Shown: in pieces, positions 26,137-37,288 of the stretch | How positions within the stretch are numbered: position 1 is the stretch's first letter | How the letters are laid out: each line of letters begins with the position of its first letter | Assembly: GCA_965200795.1 (NCBI GenBank) | Contig: CBDAVB010000026.1 | Span: 85,368 to 149,367, forward strand | DNA from: Parashewanella sp965200795 | GTDB taxonomy: Bacteria > Pseudomonadota > Gammaproteobacteria > Enterobacterales > Shewanellaceae | DNA: 64,000 nt | Direction: 5' to 3' | Notes under the pieces: model-generated | What the model was told of the DNA's origin: nothing | The model's database searches: none | The model's input: only the letters and a program-made list of their open reading frames with translations | Position numbers and translations under genes: made by a program

Positions 26137-28842
26137 ATGGAGTCCGCTACATCTGTTAGGCCATCATGCTGTTTCGGTCATATATTTTTCCGGTACACAC
26201 AGCCGCGTTCGATAAAATTAACCAATGATAACTTAGCTTTTTTTGCGGCTACCTTAAAGAGTTCAGAACAGACTTTTATTGCCGGTTTTTTCAACACGGA
26301 AGTAAATCAGGCGGAAAATTATTTATTTCGTATCAGCGTTTCTGAAAAGTATAATAACTTACTTAAAGAGGTTTATAGCCCGAAGAGTGAAAAACTGCAT
26401 AAGTTCAAAATTGAACGGTCAGACTGTGACAGAAGCTACAATAAACTCAAAGACTCCCGTTGCAGAGCAAATAACAAAGTTTATATCATAGTAGAGAAAG
26501 TAACGCGAGAGGCTGATAAGTCTTATGTTTCCTCTGAGCTGCGCCGTACTTCTCAAGCGTCAGCGGGTGTTTCAGCTGATACAACAGCTGACGCAGAAAA
26601 CGGCTTTTATAAAGTCTACAAATGCAGTGTTCCGTTGAGGGCTGAGTATAGGGAGATCATCTCGCTGCTGACAGAAGATTTAAACCAGGTGTCACGCTTA
26701 CAATTCGGAGCTTCAAACGGTCAATTGACCTGGATTAAGCAATCTTTGGAGTATTTTTCGCAAAGAAGTATCGAGAACCCGCTGCTTTTTGACGCGCTTT
26801 ACCGTCGTACCGCTTTAACGATTGCGGTAATTTATGACCAGGGAGAGGCTGTCAAACAACTGTATGATAAGACCGCGGAACAGAAGCGGTTAGAAACAAA
26901 AACCGAGGATAATAAAACGAAATGGTTCTTTAATCTGGCATGGGCAGCCGCGGCAAACGCAAGCATTAATGCATTAAGGGTATTGAAAGCTAAAGAGGGC
27001 TTTGTGTCAGTTCTCAAAGACACAAACCACGGCAAATACCCGCTTATGGGGAAAGCGGCAATTCACGACGGAAAATTTAAGGAATTAGTGGAATTCCTGA
27101 TAACTGAATGCGGTTTAACCGCGGATACGGCGGATATAAAAGCGAAAGTTAGACCGATATCATATGTTGCTGAATTCGGCGACGATATTAATCAGCTCAG
27201 ACTCTTAGTTGAGCGTTATCATGCGGATATCAATGCCATAGATGGCAACGGAAATACCGTGCTACACCTCGCCTGCGCCTCACAAAAAACGCATTTTATC
27301 AGATACCTTCTTGAAAAAGCGCCGCAATGTCTGGACATAGAGAATGCGCTTCACGAAACACCGTTTGCGGTAAGAGCTGAATGTGCGTTGATGGATAAAA
27401 ATTATGAGAAATTAAAACCATTCGACGCGTTTATCTTTGACTTGATTGCTACTAAAGATTTAGCGATTGCCCGACGATTTATAGACGCTCACTTTAAAAA
27501 AATACCGGCTTTAAATAGTTGTAATATAGGTGGTTTTGCAACAAAGATAATAACGCATACAATAAAGCAGGATAAATGTAACGTGTTTTGTCGGTTATTA
27601 GCCGAAATGCTAAATGTTTGTGTGTTTAACCGGAAACCGTCGCAAGCCTCAGCCAGAAATCCGGGCGTAAACGAATCAGAAAATATTACAAACGATAATA
27701 ACCAGATAAAATTATGCATTCTGGCTCACTGCTGCTCCACAGCTTGTTTTTTTTATTCTGAAAATATCATTAATTATCTGATAAGGCATGAACAGAGCAA
27801 ATGTTTTTTTATTAAAAAGGTAATGTTTTATTTTGAAGATGATGAATATAATCACATAGAGTCACCGGCTTATAGCGCTGCAACTTCACCGCAATCAGAA
27901 AAAGCCCTCCGCCTATTAAAAAGACGTGGCGCGAACTTTAATATCATTTTTGGCAAAAACGGCATTTCAGTGCTGATGCTTGCCATAAGCTTAAAATGTG
28001 AGCTTGAGGTGATTAAAAATTTAGTTAATATCGGCGAAGTAGAACTTACCGCGACAGATTTAAAAGACAATAATGTGCTTCATTACGCCTTCAGTTATTG
28101 CGGGGATAAAGAGCAAGTTGAACGATTAACCTATTTATTAAATATTCAAAATATGACTCAGTTGTTAGGTCATACCAATCACTCAGGACTTTTACCGGTT
28201 CATACAATGTTCTTTCCTATAAACGCCTCGATGGAATTCCTCAAAGAGCACCCCGATGTATTTCGAAAGCATGTCAGGAAGTTTGATAATCATAATATCT
28301 TTATAAAAAGACATTTTATTGATAATTATAAACACTCCTTAACGGATAAGTCCGCTAACGGCGATGAAATAAACAGGCTTATTGAATATTCAGATTTTAT
28401 CAGTGATATTTGTCACGCCGCAAATGATATAAGTGATGATTCAGATGAGCGGATCAACATTGTATTTAATAATATAAAAAGTAAGTACGCCGATAATTTC
28501 GAATCTTTTGTTATCTTGATAGAGCGTGAATCCCCGCCTTCTGAAATATCGGTGAAACGGACAGATGTAAATTCACCTTTTTATCGTTTATATATAAAGT
28601 TTCTGCTGAGTATCGATATAGATATACCCGCAGCTGATAGTGAAACAACAAGTGATGCCGGTAATCATCAGCTTCTCGCTCCCCGGGAATTTACTATGTC
28701 TGAACATGACGAAAGTCAGCGTCATCCGATGTATGAATTAGCCGATCTTGGCCTTAATACCGAACAAAAGCATAAGGACGCTAAAGTCGATTTCAAAGCG
28801 GGTGATGCCAATATCACAGAAGACAACGCTAGAGGACAATAA
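26137..28842 (+). CDS. Ankyrin-repeat protein 1 (901 residues)
   Basis: The N-terminal domain (residues ~30-180) contains IKLTNDNLAFFAATLKSSEQTF, related to the LTEKNW domain of the two ankyrin genes downstream. Ankyrin repeats follow, for example AIDGNGNTVLHLACASQKTHFIRYLLEKA and TATDLKDNNVLHYAFSYCG, in two blocks around residues ~300-430 and ~580-700. The C-terminus is acidic and disordered. No signal peptide or membrane segment is obvious. Ankyrin proteins of this size in host-associated bacteria are often secreted effectors, but no secretion signal is proven here. The ribosome site before ATG 26137 is weak. Confidence 0.75.
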   Translation: MESATSVRPSCCFGHIFFRYTQPRSIKLTNDNLAFFAATLKSSEQTFIAGFFNTEVNQAENYLFRISVSEKYNNLLKEVYSPKSEKLHKFKIERSDCDRSYNKLKDSRCRANNKVYIIVEKVTREADKSYVSSELRRTSQASAGVSADTTADAENGFYKVYKCSVPLRAEYREIISLLTEDLNQVSRLQFGASNGQLTWIKQSLEYFSQRSIENPLLFDALYRRTALTIAVIYDQGEAVKQLYDKTAEQKRLETKTEDNKTKWFFNLAWAAAANASINALRVLKAKEGFVSVLKDTNHGKYPLMGKAAIHDGKFKELVEFLITECGLTADTADIKAKVRPISYVAEFGDDINQLRLLVERYHADINAIDGNGNTVLHLACASQKTHFIRYLLEKAPQCLDIENALHETPFAVRAECALMDKNYEKLKPFDAFIFDLIATKDLAIARRFIDAHFKKIPALNSCNIGGFATKIITHTIKQDKCNVFCRLLAEMLNVCVFNRKPSQASARNPGVNESENITNDNNQIKLCILAHCCSTACFFYSENIINYLIRHEQSKCFFIKKVMFYFEDDEYNHIESPAYSAATSPQSEKALRLLKRRGANFNIIFGKNGISVLMLAISLKCELEVIKNLVNIGEVELTATDLKDNNVLHYAFSYCGDKEQVERLTYLLNIQNMTQLLGHTNHSGLLPVHTMFFPINASMEFLKEHPDVFRKHVRKFDNHNIFIKRHFIDNYKHSLTDKSANGDEINRLIEYSDFISDICHAANDISDDSDERINIVFNNIKSKYADNFESFVILIERESPPSEISVKRTDVNSPFYRLYIKFLLSIDIDIPAADSETTSDAGNHQLLAPREFTMSEHDESQRHPMYELADLGLNTEQKHKDAKVDFKAGDANITEDNARGQ

Positions 28843-29351
28843 AGGCAAGACGATGCAGAAATTGACAAGTAATAATTATGTGAGGGATGCCGGTTCAAAT
28901 AATACCCGTTTAAATTTCAACGCTTCATTTATCATACCCGCGAGCGCGGGAAATGAAATAACGTCACTTGTGTATGCCGGTCATCCGGAGACGTTTATCC
29001 GATTACACAAAGACACTGGGACACTGGACTCCTGCTTTCGCAGGAGTGATGATGAAATTGGTATACTTTCTCTTCCGGCATCCGGCACATCCCTTGAACC
29101 CGCTGACTCGGGTTGCCCCGGAAAAGTTAAATCAGACATTGAATATTCAGAGTCAGTTAACACGCGGCCTTTATCGGCTGATAATTTTATGAGTGATTAA
29201 TTTTTCAAAAGTTATGGCATGTAAATAAAAAGTTACATTTAATTAGCAAACTGTAACTTTCCTGACTGAGGTTGAGTTATTTAAATTTCATGATGCTCTG
29301 AAGGTTTTGAATATTACCGTAAAGTTTACTTTGAGGTTTTGATGTTTAGTT
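28843..29351. other. Spacer between ankyrin genes with palindromic repeats
   Basis: Holds TCATACCCGCGAGCGCGGG (about 28930) and CTCCTGCTTTCGCAGGAG (about 29031-29048), dispersed palindromes of the same kinds as at 25311 and 60862. An open frame across it (28748-29200) starts inside the ankyrin gene and follows the repeats, so it is not taken as a gene. Confidence 0.5.
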
Positions 29352-32180
29352 ATGGACGGAATAATTCAAAGGTTATGTTTTTATAACCATATGATTTTAG
29401 AATACGAAAGTACTGAAAATATAAGATTGACAGAAAAGAACTGGAAACTCATGAATTCTATTTCCAGACTTTATAGCGGTATTTTTATTTTAACTTTTTT
29501 AAACCGAGCCGAAGAGACGACGTCCACTCATTTGATGAAAATGAGAAAATCTAAACAGTTAGTGTCACACGTCTGGCAAACAAAAAGAATAAGTAACGAT
29601 AAAGATGTTTTTAACACTTTTTTAATTGAAAAGCTGGATTCTTGTTCCGCCAGTTTTTTAGAAACAGATGATATAGAAGGAAAGCTGTGTAAAGAAAATC
29701 TGCAAGAATATATTTTCATTAATGAACAGGCTCAACCGAGTAAACTTAATCCGCGCAAGACCTGTCATTCTCATAACACCAAGTTTTCAGAAAATAAACA
29801 AGCCTATCTAACCGGAAATCTTTCTGACCGGGTAAAATTTGATGACAATAACGAAGTGGAAATGACGGTATTCAGAATCGTGCATGAAACTCCCGCAACC
29901 TCCGTTGATGAGTGTTACCCATTTCAGTTTCAATCGGGAAAGTCGGAACAACAACCATGCGCGTCATCGTCCGCTGATGTCGGGATAAACTCCGCGGCCG
30001 CTCACACCGCTCCCGTAAATACTGTTTCGGCCACATCAGAGAATAATCCATCTGAGACACCATCGGCCTCCCGCATGCCTGAGTTAAACGAGATTTTCCT
30101 GCCCGAAGTAGAGCTTAAGGAATATGATTCCTATGCGCTTTCTCAGTTACAAAAAGCCGTACAAACGGTGTCGTTTATTCAAAGCTGTGCCAAAAATAAT
30201 CGTAAAGGATGGGTTAAGGATGTGCTGACAGTGCTTCCTGAGGTATCGATAGAAAAGCCGACATTATTAACGGATACATATGGTGTTAACGTATTAAATT
30301 CGGCGCTTTTTAACCGCGGCTATGACGCTTTTCTGACCTTGTGTGACGCTGAAATTAACGGAGATCAATATCTTCATATGTCTGAAAGCGCCAGAATTGA
30401 GCTGGCCCATAAACTCATTTGGACTTGTATTGAAGCCCAGGAATTTTCCGCTTTAAAAACGCTGTTAGAAAAAGGTGAGATACGTCTGGGTCTGCGGCCC
30501 ACCGAAAATGACAGCTATCCGCTTTTAGGGCTTGCTGCCGCCGTTTCTAAGCATAAGCAGGCGCTTGGTTTATTAATTACCGAACATAAGGCCGATATTA
30601 ATCTGACCGATAAAAAGAATAAGCTTTCATCTTTGATGTACGCCATTTGTAAGGGTGCGTCAATAGACGGAATTACCTGATTGGTTAAGGAGGGAGCGGA
30701 TCTAAACGCTAAGGATTGTTACGGTAATACCGCATTACACTATGCCTGTGCCGGGCTGAATGTCCCGTGCGTTCAATATTTAACGTACCTGACCGGCATA
30801 AACCAGGACGAAAAAAATGATCAGGGAAAAACAGCGTATCAGGTTTCGTCTGAAATAATTTTTGACGCCGTTAAAACCTTTAAGGCTGATTGTGAACCAT
30901 ACACATACAGTGAGTTTATACATCAGTTATTCGATAAAGAACCTGAGCTTACACTTAAAATCATTAAACAACGTTTTCCTGACGGCGCTGATCAGACTGA
31001 ACAAAATATTCTTAAGTTAGCTTATGACGTGTTTTATTACCCTGTAAAGGAAGGTAAGATCTCATCGATCGCAAAGTTATTTGCTATTGTGCTCAGATTA
31101 TGCCGGGAAAAAGCCGTTCAATGTGAGAATTCGCTCACTTTAACCGCTCGCGGTTCGTCCGGTGCCACTGTGTCGGACAATGAACAAGAACTAAGAACAG
31201 TTATATTGGGCTTTTGCTGTTTTATCGCTTGTGACCGGTCATCGTTAAAGACATTGTCATATTTAGCGGGACGGAGTGATACCAGTGTATTTTTTTTACG
31301 GCAGGTTTATTTTAACTTAAAAGATCCTAACGGCTCTAAAGAGCGGTACTTTATGCCGCTTGCTGCAATTGCGGTTGGTTCAAGAGAGATTAAAACAATA
31401 AGATACCTTCGGAAACTCGGGGCTGATTTTGAGCTGAAGTACGGTGAGTTTAACGAAAATGTACTGATGACTGCCGTTAAAATAACAGCACGTAACGAAA
31501 TCATTAAAGAAATAGTAGTAAGTTATCCGAAACTGATTACAGAAAAAGATAAAGATGACAATAATATTTTACATTATTTATTCAATAAAACATATGAATA
31601 TAAATACGATTGTATGATTATGGAAATTGTGTCTGATTATCCTTATTTACTCTCAGAAAAAAACAAATTTGGTTTAGTTCCTGTGCAAATGACAGTAAGG
31701 CAGTTAAATGAACAAACCACAGAGAATATCAGTCAAAAGCTTCACTATGCGGTCAAGAACTATCATTGTGATAAAAAGATATACTTTGCCAGATTAATGA
31801 TTAAATATGATAAGTCTTTGTTCGCAAGCGGGCATGCCGGTTCCGCGAATAGCGCGGATTACGTGACAGTGTCAAGGTATTCTGAATTGGTTGATCGAAT
31901 CGTTGAAATTTCAAGCGCCGATCCGGTTCCTGAACAAAACCGGGACGTTCAACGCAATGGCCTTCTCAAACTCTTTTATTCTGGTTTTTCCGCCAGCGAG
32001 CGGGTCTTATTCGCCGGTTATTTAGCGAGTGAACCTTATCCGTCTGAAATATATCAATTACTGAAAAAATCAAACTCAAAGCTCAAAGGTATCATTAATG
32101 ATGTTCTTAAAACCGGTAATGATTCTGCTGTGCTGACATCAGACAGCAGCGATGAGAGGTATGAAGAGTCAGTCTGCTGA
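29352..32180 (+). pseudogene. Ankyrin-repeat protein 2, split by an in-frame TGA
   Basis: Codons 1-442 (29352-30677) and 444-942 (30681-32177) form one frame interrupted only by TGA at 30678-30680. The halves align with ankyrin protein 3: N-terminal ILEYESTENIRLTEKNW against FLEYDEHQNIKLTEKNW, and after the stop LVKEGADLNAKDCYGNTALHYACAG against LVKYGARFTATDNKGNTALHFAVAR. At the stop, protein 3 has a Leu, so TTA or TTG to TGA is the likely change. The truncated product keeps the N-terminal domain and loses most repeats. The two halves have no visible internal restart signal. Read as a recent pseudogene. Confidence 0.8.
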
Positions 32181-32585
32181 TAACACGCTGAAAAACGATA
32201 ACCAGCCGGCAAATCGCTCTGAAGCGGAACGGTCACAAGCGTCCCTGAAGTCAGCGAATCAGTTAAAAAATCAAGTCAACTCAAGTCAGGGACTGAGCAG
32301 AGACGTACCAGGTATGCCGTCACTCCGGCCGGAGTAGTCGCTTCGCCCGCCGGTTTTGTATCGCTGCGCCTCAGGAAAAATTGCGCCTCAGACTCGCGTC
32401 CTGTTCTGAAAGCTTTCGATTTTGATGAGTGATCACTATTGAACGCGGCTCAAACGAATAACAATAATTTGCCGGTCGGTTGATGAATGAGCGACATGCG
32501 CCCAGTTAATTTTCTGAATTAAGCCTGAATGAAAGGCGGGTAACTCTGCATTTTTTATTCGGGGCTGTTTAATATAGTTCAGGTT
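32181..32585. other. Spacer between ankyrin genes 2 and 3
   Basis: No gene, terminator with a clear T-run, or named repeat is seen. A short GC-rich stretch (CCGGCCGGAGTAGTCGCTTC, about 32325) resembles other GC-rich repeat fragments in the window. Confidence 0.4.
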
Positions 32586-35333
32586 ATGCGATTCCTTTTC
32601 TGTGGTTTGTCAGTTATGCAGTCCGTCGGTTCTTCCCTGAATCAGTACAAACATATGTTCTTAGAGTATGACGAACATCAGAATATAAAATTAACTGAAA
32701 AAAACTGGAACATTATAAAACGCACGGCAAAAACAGACGATGGCGTATTTATCTTAACGTTTCATGATTCTGGTGGTATCACCCGTTCGACACATTTGAT
32801 TCAGGTAAAAAATTCTACTTTGATCACATACGGACTAATGGACAGTTATAACTTGCTTTTTAGAAGTTATTTTATAGAAACGTATGACATTGAGCCGCTC
32901 AGGAAGGGAGAGCTGAATTATCACATAGAATCCTGGATCTGCGGTCGTAATAATCAAAAATATCAATTTATTAATAAAGACGGTAAACAATGCCGCGCTT
33001 TCTCTGAAAAGCCGGTTTTAGATCCGCCTGAGGCAGGTGAGGCTAAACGCCCCGCCGGCGCTGCTCAGACTGTCATTCCTCAGGCTCATCAGATATATTC
33101 GCCGGGAGTTGAGCTTTCAGAAATACACCTTGAAGTTTTGGGGCGGTTAAAAGCCGCTGTCAGAGCTGTAACTCATATGCACTGCGGCGCTAAAAATAAT
33201 GACATTAAATTGATAACGGAAGCTCAAAACTTATTAAAAGAAACGGCTGATAACCCTGTAATCTATTCTGATGATGATAATTTTACAATCTTGCAATTAA
33301 CAATTATCGGGGAACATAACAGGCTTTTTAGGAAGCTTTATGGTTTACCGGAAGTTAAACGGCACTTTGAATCTATGGATCGTGAAGATACGGCGAGGTT
33401 CGCGCATGGCTTACTTTGGGCGGGCGTCAGGGTTCAGAACTATACCGCGCTGAAATTTTTATTAAACAGAGATGAAATTAAAAAAGCATTAATACCGACA
33501 AATTGCGGTTGTTTTCCGGTGATTGGTTATGCGGCTATTAAACTTTGTCACGAAGAAATGCTAAGATTTCTGGTTCACAGACATGGGATAAACGTAAATT
33601 TAGCTGACGCGAAAAATAACATCACACCTTTAATATTTGCTGTATGTTATGGCGCTCATCTCAATGCGATAAAGCTTTTAGTTAAGTACGGCGCCCGATT
33701 TACCGCAACCGATAATAAAGGTAACACAGCCTTACATTTCGCGGTTGCCAGACAAGACGTCAACTGTATTAAGTACCTTAATGACCTTCTCAGAGATAAC
33801 GGCTCGGAACCTGAAAAACTTAAAAATGCTGACGGAAAAACACCTTTTCAGGTTTCATCCGAAATTGTCCGGGACATTGTGGCGAATGCCAAGACGGACG
33901 ATATAAAACGCTTCAGTGAATTTATTTCTAGCTTAATGAAACGGGATCAAAAGCTTGCGTTTGAGCTTATAGAGAAGCGTTTTCCTGTCGCAAGTCAGCA
34001 GCGACGGGATATTTTAGGTCAATATACTGATGATATTTTTTATCACGCTATAGTTAAAGCTGATATCAAGTTATTTGATTGTCTACTGGATGAGGTTTTT
34101 GAGTGCTGTGAAAAAAAAGCGGTCACACTTTATACAGAGCCTGCTTCCGGCGCTTCAGATACTGCCCGCGTTTTCCGGAGAACCAATAAAGATGAATTAC
34201 AAACCTGCATTTTAAGTTATTGTTGTGTCATCGCCTGTCAAAATTCAGCGTTAGACATGTTGATCCATTTAGATTGGTACCCTCAAGCTGAGAGGATCTT
34301 TAAGGAAGAAAGAGTATTATTTCATTTAAGGGAACCTGATAGTAAGCGGCCGCCGTTTTTGCCGTTGACGGTGGTCGCGTCCGTGTCTAAGAAGCCCATA
34401 GACACGCTTAATCAGCTGAAAAGACTCTCTGTTAATCTTAAGCAGACTTCTGGTGTGACAAATGAAACGGCATTAATGACCGCGATTAAGATGATTAGTA
34501 GTGATAGTTTTAATGTTATCATCTGGTTTATTGAAAACTGTCCTGAGCAGCTTTTAATGAAAGATTCAAATAATAATAATGTCCTGCATTACCTTTTTAT
34601 GGCAAAGTATATTTTCCCCCGACAAGTTATCTGGCCGATAATATCCCAGCCGAGGTTCGCGAATTTACTTTATGAGTCAAATGATAAAGATTTACTCCCG
34701 ATTCAATTAATTCATTGTGATTTAGACGCCGCTGAAAATAAATATTTAAGACTTTTTAGTTCAGGTATTATTGAATTTTACCACTCTCAATCTGAAATCT
34801 ATCTGGCTCGGCTTTTTATCAAAACAAATAAGCTGACCGCGGAGAAGTTAGGAGGTGAGACAAAGACAGGTGATAATTGTAAACGACTTTTAAGATACTC
34901 GCATCTGGTTGATAAGCTGTTCGAGCTCGTTGAAAGTGAGCAGACAGCGCTTTGTGAATGCGGTGATTTAGCCGGTAAGGTTAAACGATTAATGTCCGGT
35001 GAAAGCTTCAAAGAAGATCAAAAGTTATTCGCCGAATATATTATCAACGAGCCTTACCCTTCAGATGTTTCTCAGTTAATGAGTAACCACCCGAAATTAG
35101 CTCGCATACTCACTGTGATATGTTTCGGACAAGAGTATGTGATTGACGATGCTGAAACCGTAAGTCATGATGCCGCCGTCATAGCACAGAGCCGCGCCGA
35201 GGGAGAAATTTTCCCCCTGGAGGACATAAATCCGTCAGATAGTGAGCGAAGCGGCAGCATAGACGAATCCTCAGCATACATGCCTGTCCCTGATCCAATT
35301 AACTATATTGCAACGGTTGACCAGCAAAACTAG
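32586..35333 (+). CDS. Ankyrin-repeat protein 3 (915 residues)
   Basis: Intact paralogue of ankyrin protein 2. The N-terminal domain (residues ~20-140) includes FLEYDEHQNIKLTEKNWNII and GVFILTFHDSGG; ankyrin repeats include NITPLIFAVCYGAHLNAIKLLVKYGA and NKGNTALHFAVARQDVNCIKYL at ~340-410, with a second block around 640-720. The C-terminus has a short DPSDSERSG-like polar tail. The first 10 residues (MRFLFCGLSV) are hydrophobic but too short to be a clear signal peptide; an internal Met (MQSVGSS) is the alternative start. Likely a host-directed or protein-binding protein; not shown. Confidence 0.75.
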   Translation: MRFLFCGLSVMQSVGSSLNQYKHMFLEYDEHQNIKLTEKNWNIIKRTAKTDDGVFILTFHDSGGITRSTHLIQVKNSTLITYGLMDSYNLLFRSYFIETYDIEPLRKGELNYHIESWICGRNNQKYQFINKDGKQCRAFSEKPVLDPPEAGEAKRPAGAAQTVIPQAHQIYSPGVELSEIHLEVLGRLKAAVRAVTHMHCGAKNNDIKLITEAQNLLKETADNPVIYSDDDNFTILQLTIIGEHNRLFRKLYGLPEVKRHFESMDREDTARFAHGLLWAGVRVQNYTALKFLLNRDEIKKALIPTNCGCFPVIGYAAIKLCHEEMLRFLVHRHGINVNLADAKNNITPLIFAVCYGAHLNAIKLLVKYGARFTATDNKGNTALHFAVARQDVNCIKYLNDLLRDNGSEPEKLKNADGKTPFQVSSEIVRDIVANAKTDDIKRFSEFISSLMKRDQKLAFELIEKRFPVASQQRRDILGQYTDDIFYHAIVKADIKLFDCLLDEVFECCEKKAVTLYTEPASGASDTARVFRRTNKDELQTCILSYCCVIACQNSALDMLIHLDWYPQAERIFKEERVLFHLREPDSKRPPFLPLTVVASVSKKPIDTLNQLKRLSVNLKQTSGVTNETALMTAIKMISSDSFNVIIWFIENCPEQLLMKDSNNNNVLHYLFMAKYIFPRQVIWPIISQPRFANLLYESNDKDLLPIQLIHCDLDAAENKYLRLFSSGIIEFYHSQSEIYLARLFIKTNKLTAEKLGGETKTGDNCKRLLRYSHLVDKLFELVESEQTALCECGDLAGKVKRLMSGESFKEDQKLFAEYIINEPYPSDVSQLMSNHPKLARILTVICFGQEYVIDDAETVSHDAAVIAQSRAEGEIFPLEDINPSDSERSGSIDESSAYMPVPDPINYIATVDQQN

Positions 35334-35731
35334 ACGGTGACGGACGATGCGGCGGTGTATGACAGTTCTGAGGCGGCAGCAATGCTTACGAGTACTATTA
35401 GTTATAAAAATACAGTTACGAAGCGAAAGCAGCCGGTGACAACAAAACAACAAGAGTTATCTATGCGTGACGGTAAAAAGAAAGGTACAAACCACAAGGC
35501 TCAGCACGGGCAATTTGACACACACCCTGATGATGGCTCGCTTTAGATTTTATGGGCTGGTGCCGGGCGGCTTTCGGCAAGAACGGCGTTAAACCGGTTT
35601 CTTGCCCGGATTTCATCGAGAAGGGTTTGCGGGTGAAGCCGTATTTTCCGTGATGTCAGTCGCGTTGAAGTAAGGTCTCGTTAAGTATTATTGAATTAAC
35701 ATTAAGTAAATTCTACCGCGGGTTTGCGGCT
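35334..35731. other. Spacer between ankyrin gene 3 and the PqaA-like gene
   Basis: An open frame at 35337-35546 continues just after the ankyrin stop and is polar and low in complexity; I do not consider it a gene. A GC-rich hairpin-like stretch lies at 35570-35640 (GCCGGGCGGCTTTCGGCAAG). Confidence 0.4.
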
Positions 35732-37225
35732 ATGTTTTCAGTTAATTTAAAAAATATAGTGTTACTCTCCGTTTCAGCGCTCGCCGCGTTTAACGTGACG
35801 GCTGAAACTGACTCAAAATGTTCACCGGACGCGTTAAATTCAAAGCCGGAAAATATGCTGTCCTGTTTTATGTCTACTCCGTCCAGCCGCCCTGAATCAT
35901 GGCAGCTGAGGCTGAAGCTGGTTTTACCGTTCATCACGCTTTACGGGTATCAGCTGCAAAGCCAGTTCTGGCCTGAAAAGTCGCAAAGCAGCGGAGGTGT
36001 GATCTGGAAGCACCGAATGATAGTCGTTGTGCCGCATCACATAAAAAATGATGAGGCCGTCTTATACAGTGACGGCGGCGTGAACAGGGATAAAAAAAGC
36101 TTATCTCCCGCCTCGAATTCAATGAGTTTTCCGAAATGGAAGGACATCTTAAATTATCTGTCTTATCTGAAAATATTGGATTTACCGATAAAATACGGCT
36201 CTGTGCTGGGGATCATGCTGGATAACCCGAATCAATACATCGCGTTTGATGACGGTGTGCCGAGAATGGAAGACGGTTTAGTGGCATACAGCTGGAACAA
36301 GTACCTTGATGATCCCGGTAATAACGCTTACTGGCCGGTTCATCTGCCCATGGCAAAAGCGGAAATAAAAGCGATGGATTTAATTCAAAGCGAAGGAAAA
36401 AGACTCGGGTATCGTTCCCCGAAGCATTTTATTGTCTCTGGCGCCAGTAAACGCGGCTGGTCCGCGTGGTTAACGGCGTTGGCGGATAAACGGGTAAACG
36501 GCTTAATTCCCATTGTCATTGATGTGTTTAATATGAAGCAGAATCTTGAACATATTTATCACAGTTATGGTGCCTGGCCTGAAGCGTTTCATGATTATAT
36601 TGATCAAGGTGTCGTTGACCGTTTTGATACTGACGCGTTTAAAAAATTAGTAAAAGTGGAAGACCCGATTTCTTATTTGAATTCGGCTGATTATCAATCA
36701 CGCCTGAGTATTCCCAAATTAATAATTTCAGCGTCAAATGATCAGTTTTTTCCGCCGGATTCTCTCGTCCAGTACTTAGGATTGCTGCCCGGGGAAAATA
36801 CGGTTCGAATGATCCCCAATCAAGGTCATCAGGTGGACTTCAGCGAGGCTGTAAAGTCGGTAGTCGATTATTACGGATTTTTCTTAAATAAGATTGAGGC
36901 GCCCGGTATCACGTGGCAAAACAGTAATGAAAATCACAATGTCACCATTACAACCCGCTTTATCCCGCGGGGGAAAGTCATAATGTGGCAGGCTGATAAC
37001 CCTGAAGTTCGTGATTTCCGGTTTTCGACGACCAACATCAGATACTCTTCGGCAACTCTGACCGGTAATTGCGACGAAGTGACTGATACTTGTACTTACA
37101 CCTTCCCTGAGTTTACCGGTCAGGGTTTTACTTCAAGGTTTCTGGAATTTCAATACCGTAAAGACGGGCATCAGATGAAGGTGACGTCACCCGCGTTTGT
37201 TGAGAAAGGTAAGCGAATAAAATAA
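35732..37225 (+). CDS. PqaA-type (PhoPQ-activated pathogenicity-related) alpha/beta hydrolase
   Basis: A 497-residue protein with a signal peptide (LKNIVLLSVSALAAFNVTA), so probably periplasmic or secreted. The alpha/beta-hydrolase core has the nucleophile in FIVSGASKRGWSAW (about residue 230), the acid in IISASNDQFFPPD (about 335) and the His in MIPNQGHQVDF (about 369). A C-terminal beta domain follows. This matches the PqaA/AprA family, named for a PhoP-activated gene of Salmonella; the substrate is unknown. Its position after three ankyrin genes fits a host-interaction region. A hairpin terminator follows the stop. Confidence 0.85.
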   Translation: MFSVNLKNIVLLSVSALAAFNVTAETDSKCSPDALNSKPENMLSCFMSTPSSRPESWQLRLKLVLPFITLYGYQLQSQFWPEKSQSSGGVIWKHRMIVVVPHHIKNDEAVLYSDGGVNRDKKSLSPASNSMSFPKWKDILNYLSYLKILDLPIKYGSVLGIMLDNPNQYIAFDDGVPRMEDGLVAYSWNKYLDDPGNNAYWPVHLPMAKAEIKAMDLIQSEGKRLGYRSPKHFIVSGASKRGWSAWLTALADKRVNGLIPIVIDVFNMKQNLEHIYHSYGAWPEAFHDYIDQGVVDRFDTDAFKKLVKVEDPISYLNSADYQSRLSIPKLIISASNDQFFPPDSLVQYLGLLPGENTVRMIPNQGHQVDFSEAVKSVVDYYGFFLNKIEAPGITWQNSNENHNVTITTRFIPRGKVIMWQADNPEVRDFRFSTTNIRYSSATLTGNCDEVTDTCTYTFPEFTGQGFTSRFLEFQYRKDGHQMKVTSPAFVEKGKRIK

Positions 37226-37230
37226 ATAAA

Positions 37231-37257
37231 AATGGCGTCTTAATCAGAGGCGCCATT
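37231..37257. terminator. Bidirectional hairpin terminator
   Basis: AATGGCGTCT and AGAGGCGCCATT form a strong stem between two converging genes. Confidence 0.7.
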
Positions 37258-37288
37258 CAGAATCAGCAAGCAGATAACAAGACCGGAA

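Noticed and set aside
28748..29200. 150-residue open frame after ankyrin gene 1
   Set aside because: Begins inside the ankyrin gene in another frame and follows dispersed palindromic repeats; no coding pattern.
7293..30680. In-frame TGA codons in the IS91-type and ankyrin genes as a sign of a code where TGA is Trp
   Set aside because: TGA ends many normal genes here (sigma gene overlapping chrR, chalcone-isomerase-like gene), and the ankyrin TGA aligns with Leu, not Trp.
35337..35546. 69-residue frame after ankyrin gene 3
   Set aside because: No ribosome site, low complexity, directly after the stop; may be remains of the ankyrin gene tail but cannot be supported.
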